A stretch of DNA of 6,103 nt from Rickettsiales bacterium UBA2645. Its GTDB lineage: Bacteria; Pseudomonadota; Alphaproteobacteria; Rickettsiales; UBA1997. This document shows, one piece after another, positions 1 to 6,099 of the stretch. Under the pieces are notes generated by a model that was not told the DNA's origin, ran no database searches, and saw only the letters and a program-made list of their open reading frames with translations. Location: contig DENL01000034.1 of NCBI GenBank assembly GCA_002359655.1, forward strand, positions 1 through 6,103. The letters run 5' to 3'. The position numbers and the translations under genes were made by a program. The stretch's first letter is position 1. Every line of letters starts with the position of its first letter.

Positions 1-40
1 CCCCATTTTTTTAATTATGCCCAAATTAGACAAAAAAATT

Positions 41-65
41 ACAAAAAATCAGTTCTTAATTGATC
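41..65 (-). terminator. Weak candidate terminator after the methyltransferase
   Basis: On the minus strand, about 20 bases past the methyltransferase stop, a short imperfect stem (ATCA / TGAT with an inner TT/AA) is followed by six T residues and a second T6 run slightly further on. The stem is weak, so the call rests mainly on position and the T-rich tract. Nothing else is visible in positions 1-82. Confidence 0.3.
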
Positions 66-82
66 AAAATCGCAGCATTTTT

Positions 83-1279
83 TTAATCTAAAAAATGAAC
101 CATTTTAGCTCTGTTTATAACAAAATCTTTTACGCTCTCAATCACTAATACATCTTTGAAAGACTCATGCATATCAAATAAAGTAACTTCACGAAAGTTA
201 TTAGTCTTGATTAGAATCTTTGTCTTAAATCCATTTTTACTTGATGCCTGTACTAATAGTTGTTGCGCTTTTTCCAAAGTTTCATCGAATCTTTGAATTT
301 TTATAGGTATCGGTTTTGTGGAATCATTAACTCTTAAGAAGCCATCTATTCCTTTATTTCTCTGTACTGGCATCGCATCAATTTCTTTTAAAATTTGTAA
401 AACCTCAGAACTTTGATTTAGGTAAGAATCTTTTCCATTTTTTAATAAATTTGAATCCGTCTTTATAGGATTTGCTATTCTCTCGTTAGCCAGATTGACA
501 GCATCCTCAGATATATCAAAGCCGATATATTTTCTATTAAGTAATTTAGCGGCAACAAGGGTGGTACCACTTCCACAAAATGGATCCAAAACAATATCAT
601 CTACATCAGTTACTAGCTGGATTATTTTTTCTAACAATAATATTGGTTTCTGAGTTGGATAACCTACACGTTCATTTGCTTTAGGATTCAAATATGGAAT
701 ATCCCATACATCTGAAAGAGGAACCCCTTTCTTGTATTCCATTAATTCACAATTTCCCTCGATGTCTGATTTGTACTTAGTTTTGCCATTTTGATCTCGA
801 GCTCTTTTTTGAAAAATTTGATCAATGTTTGTTGATGGAGAGTAGCTTTCAAAAACTTGATTAAATTTAAATTCTGAAGTTTTGCTGTAGAAATAGATTG
901 CTTGGTGAGAATTCAGTAAGCCTTTTTTTGAGTTAGACCATCTTCTATATGTCCAAACAATTTCACTCTGAAAATTGTTGGATCCAAAAACATTATCCAA
1001 CGCAATTCGTAAATAATGTGACGCGCTTTTGTCGCAATGTAAAAAAATACTTCCCGAATCTTTCAGAACTTTTTTGCATTCGATTAGTCTTTCTTCAATG
1101 TAATTAGTATAGTCTTTAATACTTTCCCAAGTATCATCAAAGGAATATTCTTTTGAATTATCTCTAGTTTTTTGCGATTGTTTTCTTTGTGTAAAAAAAG
1201 GTGGATCAAGATAAATTAAATCTATCGAATTAGATTTAATTTTTTTTAGCTCTGTTTTGCAGTCTCCATAAGTAATCAT
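83..1279 (-). CDS. Type II DNA methyltransferase (beta-class N4-cytosine/N6-adenine), partner of the adjacent ApaLI-like nuclease
   Basis: This 398-residue protein methylates an exocyclic amino group in DNA using S-adenosylmethionine and would protect the host from the adjacent endonuclease. The catalytic DPPF motif (25-28) comes first. A variable region (about 110-200, likely target recognition) follows, then GYPTQKP (206-212) and the SAM-binding DPFCGSGTT (232-240) with IGFDIS (252-257). Motif IV before motif I defines the beta class. Residues from about 290 to the end form an extra domain beyond the methylase core. It contains GIDGFL (310-315) and PIPIKIQR (323-330), which I have seen appended to similar methylases and which may be a degenerate nuclease-like fold (inference). 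The ATG overlaps the nuclease stop as ATGA, implying translational coupling; the DPPF motif sits close to this start as usual. Whether the target base is adenine or cytosine cannot be decided from the motifs; an ApaLI-type site (GTGCAC) is expected only if the nuclease assignment holds. Confidence 0.93.
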   Translation of the reverse strand: MITYGDCKTELKKIKSNSIDLIYLDPPFFTQRKQSQKTRDNSKEYSFDDTWESIKDYTNYIEERLIECKKVLKDSGSIFLHCDKSASHYLRIALDNVFGSNNFQSEIVWTYRRWSNSKKGLLNSHQAIYFYSKTSEFKFNQVFESYSPSTNIDQIFQKRARDQNGKTKYKSDIEGNCELMEYKKGVPLSDVWDIPYLNPKANERVGYPTQKPILLLEKIIQLVTDVDDIVLDPFCGSGTTLVAAKLLNRKYIGFDISEDAVNLANERIANPIKTDSNLLKNGKDSYLNQSSEVLQILKEIDAMPVQRNKGIDGFLRVNDSTKPIPIKIQRFDETLEKAQQLLVQASSKNGFKTKILIKTNNFREVTLFDMHESFKDVLVIESVKDFVINRAKMVHFLD

Positions 1280-1920
1280 AATTTTGGCAAAAGGTTTTTA
1301 GTTTTGTGATCAGCAATTTTTTCTAGGATTGAAAGAAGATCAGTTTGCGTTTTGTCTTTAATGATTTTCCATGCTCCATCTCCAAAATAATACTCTCCCC
1401 TTACTCCCGCATATACTGTTTTCAATGTCTCTTGTATACGAATTGCTTGAGTGCGATTTGGATAATAAAACATTATACGAATAGGTTTATATCCAGCATC
1501 TTTGATATTTTTTACTCGAGTGTGTTCTTTTGTTATATGATCACCATCAGTTGTTGCATCTCTCCATTTGATTTCATATGCGTCCTTACCAACAAGACAG
1601 TCGATCTCAAAAGTTTTTGGTTTCGATCCTAATTTATTTGAGATGCGGATTTTTTTCTGCGCCTTAGGAAATTTTTCCTCAAAGCATAAAATTGCGGCTT
1701 CTTCCAAGAACGATCCTGCATATTTGTAAAGAAACCGCCCCATATTTTGATACTCATCAATTAGTCTTCCCTCTTCAGTTGCAATGCCTAGAACCCTGTA
1801 CAATAAGTAATGAGAATTATCATCTTGTTTCATCTCAACAACTCTTTCATCCATTTTCTGACTAAGATTCTTTGAGTACTTTTCAGCGAGACTATAAATC
1901 TTTTCGTATATGTCGTTCAT
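1276..1920 (-). CDS. Type II restriction endonuclease, ApaLI-like
   Basis: This 214-residue protein is a predicted type II endonuclease that cuts unmethylated foreign DNA. A PD-(D/E)XK-type core is visible: FEID (104-107) places an acidic residue at D107, followed after eight residues by EIK (116-118), giving the D...ExK metal-binding signature. A basic conserved stretch follows, around HITKEHTR (128-135). I recognise the segment EIKWRDATTDGDHITKEHTR as characteristic of the ApaLI-like family, whose prototype recognises GTGCAC. That assignment is from memory of the family and the site is inferred. It is the first gene of a two-gene operon and its stop overlaps the methyltransferase start by four bases. 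No controller (C) protein gene precedes it. The ATG at 1920 is preceded by an AT-rich stretch without a Shine-Dalgarno sequence. The frame looks intact and the length plausible for a single-domain nuclease. Confidence 0.85.
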   Translation of the reverse strand: MNDIYEKIYSLAEKYSKNLSQKMDERVVEMKQDDNSHYLLYRVLGIATEEGRLIDEYQNMGRFLYKYAGSFLEEAAILCFEEKFPKAQKKIRISNKLGSKPKTFEIDCLVGKDAYEIKWRDATTDGDHITKEHTRVKNIKDAGYKPIRIMFYYPNRTQAIRIQETLKTVYAGVRGEYYFGDGAWKIIKDKTQTDLLSILEKIADHKTKNLLPKL

Positions 1921-1980
1921 TGTAATAAAACTGATTAAATTTTTTAAGATTAGCTTTGTAAGTATTGCTTAAAAATAAAT

Positions 1981-2006
1981 AAAAAAAACAGTCTCTTGCT
2001 GAAACT
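1981..2006 (-). terminator. Rho-independent terminator after the RNA helicase gene
   Basis: Read on the minus strand, the arms AGTTTC and GAGACT (one G-U pair) close a five-base AGCAA loop. One G later comes an uninterrupted run of eight T residues, followed by more T-rich sequence. It sits 36 bases downstream of the helicase stop and ahead of the restriction operon, so it should end helicase transcripts. The stem is short and AT-leaning, but the T tract is strong. Confidence 0.6.
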
Positions 2007-2038
2007 ATACCAAATTTAAAGAATTTAGATTTGGTATA
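2006..2038 (-). repeat. 15-bp near-perfect inverted repeat just after the helicase stop
   Basis: The arms 2006-2020 and 2024-2038 pair over 15 positions with one exception (T2016/G2028) around a three-base GAA loop. The outer ten pairs (TATACCAAAT / ATTTGGTATA) are perfect. It begins four bases after the helicase stop codon and abuts the T-tailed terminator hairpin. It has no T tract of its own. It most likely protects the helicase mRNA 3' end or assists termination; a protein-binding operator is an alternative. Confidence 0.6.
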
Positions 2039-2042
2039 CGTG

Positions 2043-3530
2043 TTATTTTTTCGTTGAAGAAATTTTTCTAGTGTTGCCTCGAACGATAGGCTGGGAGCTT
2101 CTTTTTGCGGGTCTTGGTCTTTGTCTTCTTTCGACTTTTTCTTCGGTTCTTTTTGGTTGATGATTTTTTTGTTGCTTTGTTTCAACAGTTTTTTTGCTGC
2201 CAAAAAGATTTAATATAAAACTTAGAATCCCGCCTTTTTTCTTTTGTGGTACTTGATGATTTTTTCTTTGAGTTTCATGATGCTGAGGCCTTTCTTCTCT
2301 TCTTTCAATTTTTCTTTCTAAAGGTTTGCGAGAATTTGTGTGAGGTTTTTTTCTTGCATCTGCCGCACTTTTTGAGCCAGAAAAATCTGATTTCTTACCG
2401 CTAAAAGGATGAGAATCATCAACCGGAATTTTAAAGTTGATGGCTTTTTCAACGGCCAATAAAAGCGTATCATCATGCGGATCGCAAAAGGAAATTGCCA
2501 CACCCTGTCTGCCAGCGCGCGCTGTTCGACCAATACGATGCACATAACTTTCTGGATCGGAAGGAATATCGTAATTAATCACGTGACTAATTGCAGGAAT
2601 ATCAATGCCGCGTGCCGCAACATCAGTTGCAACTAGAACGCGGATTTTCCCTTCACGAAATCTATTTAAAGCTTTTTCGCGCTGGTCTTGATCTTTATTG
2701 CCGTGAATTGCCGCAACCGCAACTCCGTTTCTTTCCAAATATTCTTCCACATCATCAGCGCCATGTTTGGTTTTAGAAAATACGATCACGCTGGTTGTAT
2801 CTTCTTGTTTTAGAATTTGCCGCAAAAGCGAAAGCTTATCGCGCCTTTCAACAAACATAATTTTTTGATCAATGCGCTCAACCGTTGTAGATTGAGGTGT
2901 CACTTCGATTCGAACTGGATCAGTCAAAATTGATTTTGATAAATTAGTAATCGCGGTTGGCATCGTTGCTGAAAAGAAAAGTGTCTGTCTTTTTTGCGGA
3001 ATTTTAGCGATTATTTTATTGATGTCGTTGATGAAACCCATGTCCAGCATGCGATCTGCTTCGTCCAAAACCAAAACTTCAACTTGCATAAAACGAATGT
3101 AACCCTGACTTGCTAAATCCATTAAACGCCCCGGAGTGGCAATCAAAATATCAACACCACGCTGCAAAGCGTTTATCTGCGAGCGATCAGAAACTCCGCC
3201 ATAAATTACGGTGTGACGCAAGTTTAAATCTTGGCTGTAGCTTTCAATATTTTCAGAAATTTGCGAAGCTAATTCTCGTGTTGGAGTTAAAATCAAAGCC
3301 CGTACACAACCGCTTTTTACTGATACTGCGCTTTGAGCAAGATTGTGTAAAATTGGTAAAGAAAAGGCTGCTGTTTTGCCAGTTCCAGTTTGGGCAATTC
3401 CTAAAAGATCTTTGCCTTCAAGCACTATTGGAATAGCTTGCAGCTGTATTGGTGTTGGTGTCACGTAACCTTTCTTGTCAAGTGCAGCGAGAATTTTCGG
3501 ATTTAAATTTAAATTTGAAAAAGATGTCAT
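2043..3530 (-). CDS. rhlE: DEAD-box ATP-dependent RNA helicase, RhlE-like
   Basis: This 495-residue cytoplasmic RNA helicase would unwind short RNA duplexes in ribosome assembly, mRNA decay or cold adaptation. All superfamily 2 motifs are intact: Q-motif region around GYVTPTPIQ (21-29), motif I AQTGTGKT (46-53), Ia PTRELASQ (83-90), Ib TPGRL (132-136), II DEAD (156-159), III SAT (187-189), IV VIVFSKTK (248-255), V ATDVAARGID (301-310) and VI HRIGRTAR (331-338). The core ends near HPF (374-376). A tail of about 120 residues follows, rich in K, R, Q and H, typical of RNA-tethering extensions. The tail is interrupted by a hydrophobic, probably amphipathic segment (433-444). The core resembles alphaproteobacterial RhlE proteins, which is the best lineage hint in the window. 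The gene has its own upstream promoter and a downstream terminator, so it looks like an independent unit, not part of either defence module. The exact subfamily (RhlE, RhlB or SrmB) is inferred from overall sequence style. Confidence 0.93.
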   Translation of the reverse strand: MTSFSNLNLNPKILAALDKKGYVTPTPIQLQAIPIVLEGKDLLGIAQTGTGKTAAFSLPILHNLAQSAVSVKSGCVRALILTPTRELASQISENIESYSQDLNLRHTVIYGGVSDRSQINALQRGVDILIATPGRLMDLASQGYIRFMQVEVLVLDEADRMLDMGFINDINKIIAKIPQKRQTLFFSATMPTAITNLSKSILTDPVRIEVTPQSTTVERIDQKIMFVERRDKLSLLRQILKQEDTTSVIVFSKTKHGADDVEEYLERNGVAVAAIHGNKDQDQREKALNRFREGKIRVLVATDVAARGIDIPAISHVINYDIPSDPESYVHRIGRTARAGRQGVAISFCDPHDDTLLLAVEKAINFKIPVDDSHPFSGKKSDFSGSKSAADARKKPHTNSRKPLERKIERREERPQHHETQRKNHQVPQKKKGGILSFILNLFGSKKTVETKQQKNHQPKRTEEKVERRQRPRPAKRSSQPIVRGNTRKISSTKK

Positions 3531-3572
3531 TGGTAAAATATTGGATTTAAATCAAAAAAACACATCATGTTA

Positions 3573-3601
3573 ATTTTACTCTACACCCACCAGCTAAGCA
3601 A
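3573..3601 (-). promoter_or_regulatory. Sigma70-like promoter for the RNA helicase gene
   Basis: On the minus strand a TTGCTT -35 box (3596-3601) and a TAAAAT -10 box (3573-3578; five of six consensus bases) are separated by exactly 17 bases. The expected start point is near 3565, leaving a leader of about 35 bases before the helicase ATG. No Shine-Dalgarno sequence is seen in that leader. Confidence 0.45.
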
Positions 3602-3606
3602 CTAAA

Positions 3607-3612
3607 TATAAA
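3607..3612 (+). promoter_or_regulatory. Possible -10 box for cas1, placed for a near-leaderless message
   Basis: TATAAA matches five of six -10 consensus bases and ends eight bases before the cas1 ATG, so transcription would start at or next to the start codon. No good -35 box lies 16-18 bases upstream, and AT-rich DNA yields such hexamers by chance. The 3531-3620 gap must nevertheless hold the cas1 promoter unless transcription enters from elsewhere. Confidence 0.25.
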
Positions 3613-3620
3613 CTTACTAA

Positions 3621-4574
3621 ATGAATTTGTTTAACTCATCAGATCTAAAAACCATTCTTCACTCAAAACGCGCTAACATTTTTTATTTAGAGGAATGTCG
3701 AGTTTTAGTAAAAGGCGGAAGAGTTGTTTATTTAACAGAAGAGAAAAAACAAAATGCTTATTATAATATTCCAATTGCCAATACGACAGTAATTTTACTT
3801 GGCATTGGAACTTCAATTACACAATCAGCTGTGAGAATGCTGGCTTCGGCTTCAGTTTTAATTGGTTTTAGCGGCAATGGTGGAACACCTTTGATTGCTG
3901 GCAATGAAGTGGAATGGCTTTCTCCACAAAGCGAATATCGTCCAACTGAATATATGCAAGGTTGGATGAAGTTTTGGTTTGATGAAAATAAAAGATTAGA
4001 AGTTGCAAAATTTTTCCAAAAATCCCGCATAAATTTTTTAAAAAATGTTTGGCATAAAGATCGTGATCTCAGGCAAGAAGGTTTTTATCTTGATGATTTT
4101 GGAATAAATTCTGCTCTCAAAACATTTGCGCAAGAAATTGATAGCTCACAAAAATCTAGCGATCTCTCACAAAAAGAAGCCTTACTCACAAAACAACTTT
4201 ACAAAACCGCTACAAAAATAACTAAAATTGAAAATTTTACTCGCGAGCGTGAAGCAACTGATTTAGCAAATACATTTTTAAATCACGGAAATTATTTGGC
4301 ATACGGTCTTGCAGCAACAACTCTTTGGGTTTTAGGAATTTCTCACAGTTTTGCTGTGATGCATGGAAAAACTCGTCGTGGCGCATTGGTATTTGATTTG
4401 GCTGATTTAATTAAAGATGCGATAGTTTTGCCATGGTCATTTATTTGCGCTAAAGAAAAAGCTTCTGAACAAGAATTTCGTAGCCAAATTTTACAAAAAT
4501 TTACCGAGCATCAAGCATTAGATTTTATGTTTGATCAAGTCAAAGAAGCGGCATTGCAAACTAGTCAAATCTAA
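3621..4574 (+). CDS. cas1: CRISPR-associated endonuclease/integrase Cas1, type I-F
   Basis: This is the integrase that, complexed with Cas2 (in type I-F, with the Cas2-3 fusion), inserts new spacers into the CRISPR array. The 317-residue protein is close to the usual length of about 325 for Cas1f. It opens with SDLKTILHSKRANIFYLEE (7-25), a strong type I-F signature, followed by the N-terminal beta domain with NIPIANTTVILLG (49-61) and a glycine-rich GFSGNGGTP (82-90). Expected metal ligands are present: E186 before LLTKQLY, H248 in VMHGKTRRG, and D259/D262 in FDLADLIKDA. By position these match E141, H208 and D218/D221 of the E. coli protein. The protein therefore looks active. It starts 90 bases from the divergent helicase gene. 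There is no Shine-Dalgarno sequence, and a TATAAA box lies eight bases before the ATG, so the message could be nearly leaderless. The next gene begins 31 bases after the stop, probably on the same transcript. Confidence 0.95.
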   Translation: MNLFNSSDLKTILHSKRANIFYLEECRVLVKGGRVVYLTEEKKQNAYYNIPIANTTVILLGIGTSITQSAVRMLASASVLIGFSGNGGTPLIAGNEVEWLSPQSEYRPTEYMQGWMKFWFDENKRLEVAKFFQKSRINFLKNVWHKDRDLRQEGFYLDDFGINSALKTFAQEIDSSQKSSDLSQKEALLTKQLYKTATKITKIENFTREREATDLANTFLNHGNYLAYGLAATTLWVLGISHSFAVMHGKTRRGALVFDLADLIKDAIVLPWSFICAKEKASEQEFRSQILQKFTEHQALDFMFDQVKEAALQTSQI

Positions 4575-4605
4575 AATCTTTTTAAAATATCTATCCACAC
4601 CACTT

Positions 4606-5019
4606 ATGGAAAAAAAATTCGAGGATTGGAGCAATCTGAAGAAAAAATTAGATTCTCACCAGAAATCACCAAGTTTTGAAGAACGCGAAATTTGGTGGTG
4701 CAGCATTGGTATTAATGTTGGACATGAAGAAAATGGCAAAAGTGATCTTTTTAGCCGTCCAGTATTGGTTGTCAGAAAATTTAATCGTCACATGTTTCTT
4801 GGTGTTCCACTAACGAGCAAAATTAAGGAACATCACAAATTTTATCATAAAATTAATTTTAAGGATAAAGAGCAAAGCGTGATGATATCTCAAATCATAG
4901 TTTGGGAAAGTAAGAGATTAACTAGAATGAAAGGAAAATTGTCAGCTGAGCAATTTGGAGAGGTTAGAAACCTTCTGAGTGAGATGATATTAGGAAAGTA
5001 TCCGACCCCTCATTTCTGA
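4606..5019 (+). CDS. PemK/MazF-family toxin-like protein (solitary)
   Basis: This 137-residue protein of the MazF/PemK fold is predicted to be an mRNA-cleaving endoribonuclease. Family hallmarks in order are REIWW (27-31; strand one, like GEIWW), FSRPVLVVRKF (49-59), the loop PLTS (68-71) holding a probable catalytic threonine, and VMISQIIVWESKRL (92-105; the Q-x-R strand). The arginine usually found in the last strand appears to be isoleucine (I98), so activity may be altered. The ATG at 4606 is preferred over an in-frame ATG at 4531. The MEKKFEDW..LKKKL beginning fits relatives I know, while the longer form would overlap cas1. It lies 31 bases after cas1 and 81 before cas2-3 on the same strand. 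No antitoxin gene fits in either gap. A chromosomal MazF normally follows an antitoxin gene, so this one is solitary, is controlled by something elsewhere, or has taken another role. A hairpin overlaps the stop codon. Confidence 0.85.
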   Translation: MEKKFEDWSNLKKKLDSHQKSPSFEEREIWWCSIGINVGHEENGKSDLFSRPVLVVRKFNRHMFLGVPLTSKIKEHHKFYHKINFKDKEQSVMISQIIVWESKRLTRMKGKLSAEQFGEVRNLLSEMILGKYPTPHF

Positions 5020-5030
5020 AGGGTCGTTTG
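5003..5030 (+). terminator. Hairpin overlapping the mazF-like stop codon, possible weak terminator
   Basis: CGACCC (5003-5008) pairs with GGGTCG (5021-5026). Inside it, after one C/A mismatch, TCA pairs with TGA around a TTTC loop, giving a stem of nine pairs. The stop codon TGA lies in the stem. Only TTTG follows, so termination would be weak. A smaller TCCC-TGAT-GGGA stem sits directly downstream at 5031-5042. The structure could attenuate transcription from cas1/mazF into cas2-3 or stabilise the upstream mRNA. Confidence 0.45.
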
Positions 5031-5084
5031 TCCCTGATGGGAATTTGTAAGGAAGATTTTTAACTCAACCACTCAAGAGTCAAT

Positions 5085-5090
5085 TATGAT
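5085..5090 (+). promoter_or_regulatory. Possible -10 box for cas2-3
   Basis: TATGAT matches five of six -10 bases and ends ten bases before the cas2-3 ATG, a spacing compatible with a leaderless or very short-leader transcript. The -35 region is poor (AACTCA at 17 bases). Just upstream, TTAACTC (5060-5066) and GAGTCAA (5077-5083) form an imperfect inverted repeat that could be an operator. Together with the hairpin after the mazF-like gene, this hints that cas2-3 has its own start. Confidence 0.25.
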
Positions 5091-5100
5091 TATTTAATTT

Positions 5101-6099
5101 ATGATGGTCACTTTCGTTAGCCAATGTGAAAAAAAAGCACTAATTCGAACCAGAAGAGTTTTGGACGCTTTTGCTAATCGAATCGGCAGCAACACTTGGC
5201 AAACTATAATCACCGAAGAAGGATTAATTACGGTAAAAAATTTACTCAAAAAAACCGCAACAAAAAATACCGCTGTTTCTTGTCATTGGATTAGATCAAG
5301 AAGCCGCAGCGAATTAATTTGGATTGTTGGTAATCGCGATCAGTTTAATAGTGAGGGAATGGTGGCGGTGAATAGAACGGAGAAAAATTTGATCAAAAAA
5401 GAATGGGAAAATGATTGGCATTATTTGCCAGCAATTAAGGCTTTAGTTGCGGTAGCTGCTTTGCTGCATGATTGGGGGAAAGCTACAGAACTTTTTCAAG
5501 AAAAACTAACTGGCAAAAAAACAAAAAATATTGGCGATCCACTAAGACATGAATGGATTTCATGTTTGTTGTTAAATGCTTTGGTACATCAATCTGGAAG
5601 TGGCGATGAAGCTTGGTTAAAAATGTTGAGTGAGGGAATTATTGACGAACAGAAACTAAAAAATTTAGTCAGCAAAAATATTTCAAACCCTCTAGATAAT
5701 TTACCGCCAATTGCACAGTTGGTTGCTTGGTTAATTGTTACACATCATCGCTTGCCTTTTCTTTATGAAGACCAACTCAGGGAATATTGGGACTGCAAAA
5801 GGTTAACAATTTCAGAGATGCTGAAAAGTATTAAATCTGACTGGGGCTACAAAAATGAATCTGATGGTCAAAGGTTAAAAAAATGTTTTGAATTTCCAGA
5901 TGGCTTGCTGACCCAATCACAACAATGGCTCAAACAATTAAAAAAATGGTCAGCGCGATTGTTTGAATCTCAGATCAAAATTCAGCAATTAATTGAAAAT
6001 GGTTCTTATCGATTATTGCTTCACCACGCCAGACTTTGCTTGATGTTGGGAGATCATTTTTATTCTTCTTGCGATGCTAATAACGCCAGTTCGGGATAA
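5101..6099 (+). CDS. cas3: Type I-F Cas2-Cas3 fusion, truncated after the HD nuclease domain (partial or disrupted)
   Basis: This is the N-terminal third of the type I-F Cas2/3 protein, which couples spacer acquisition (Cas2 part) to target DNA degradation (HD nuclease plus SF2 helicase). Residues 1 to about 85 are the Cas2-like domain: FVSQCEKKALIRTRRVLDAF, NTWQTIITEEGL and a conserved NTAVSCHWIRSR (56-67). The HD domain follows with LLHDWGKA (121-128, H123/D124), RHE (149-151), THH (214-216) and LMLGDHFYSS (314-323, D318). The first ATG aligns the VSQC motif at the position usual for the family. The frame closes with TAA at 6097-6099 after 332 codons, whereas family members run to roughly 1,050-1,100 residues, so the helicase (Walker A, DExH) and C-terminal domains are missing. 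Family-like sequence seems to fade after SSCDANN (322-328), four bases from the window edge. A frameshift, an inserted element or an assembly break are all possible; a genuinely short protein is less likely. The csy genes would normally follow. Confidence 0.88.
   Translation: MMVTFVSQCEKKALIRTRRVLDAFANRIGSNTWQTIITEEGLITVKNLLKKTATKNTAVSCHWIRSRSRSELIWIVGNRDQFNSEGMVAVNRTEKNLIKKEWENDWHYLPAIKALVAVAALLHDWGKATELFQEKLTGKKTKNIGDPLRHEWISCLLLNALVHQSGSGDEAWLKMLSEGIIDEQKLKNLVSKNISNPLDNLPPIAQLVAWLIVTHHRLPFLYEDQLREYWDCKRLTISEMLKSIKSDWGYKNESDGQRLKKCFEFPDGLLTQSQQWLKQLKKWSARLFESQIKIQQLIENGSYRLLLHHARLCLMLGDHFYSSCDANNASSG

Noticed and set aside
1345..1632. Cysteine- and isoleucine-rich open frame on the plus strand within the restriction nuclease gene.
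   Set aside because: It is antisense to a clear PD-(D/E)XK nuclease and its composition is what reverse reading of that gene would give.
1892..2203. Lysine-rich open frame overlapping the helicase tail on the same strand.
   Set aside because: It is a frame-shifted shadow of the low-complexity 3' end of the helicase gene, with no family features of its own.
3591..3601. CAGCTAAGCAA upstream of cas1 resembles the 3' end of a type I-F CRISPR repeat (CAGCTAAGAAA), suggesting a CreA-like pseudo-repeat.
   Set aside because: The matching hairpin arm (CTGCC or CTGGT) is missing upstream, there is no second copy, and the bases overlap a plausible -35 box of the helicase promoter. Chance similarity is likely.
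3761..4030. Open frame of 89 codons antisense to cas1, considered as a hidden antitoxin.
   Set aside because: It lies wholly within conserved cas1 coding sequence, has no antitoxin-like pattern and no start signal.
4531..4605. Longer start for the MazF-like protein (25 extra residues).
   Set aside because: The extension overlaps the end of cas1 and is basic and unlike the family; the ATG at 4606 gives the usual N-terminus.
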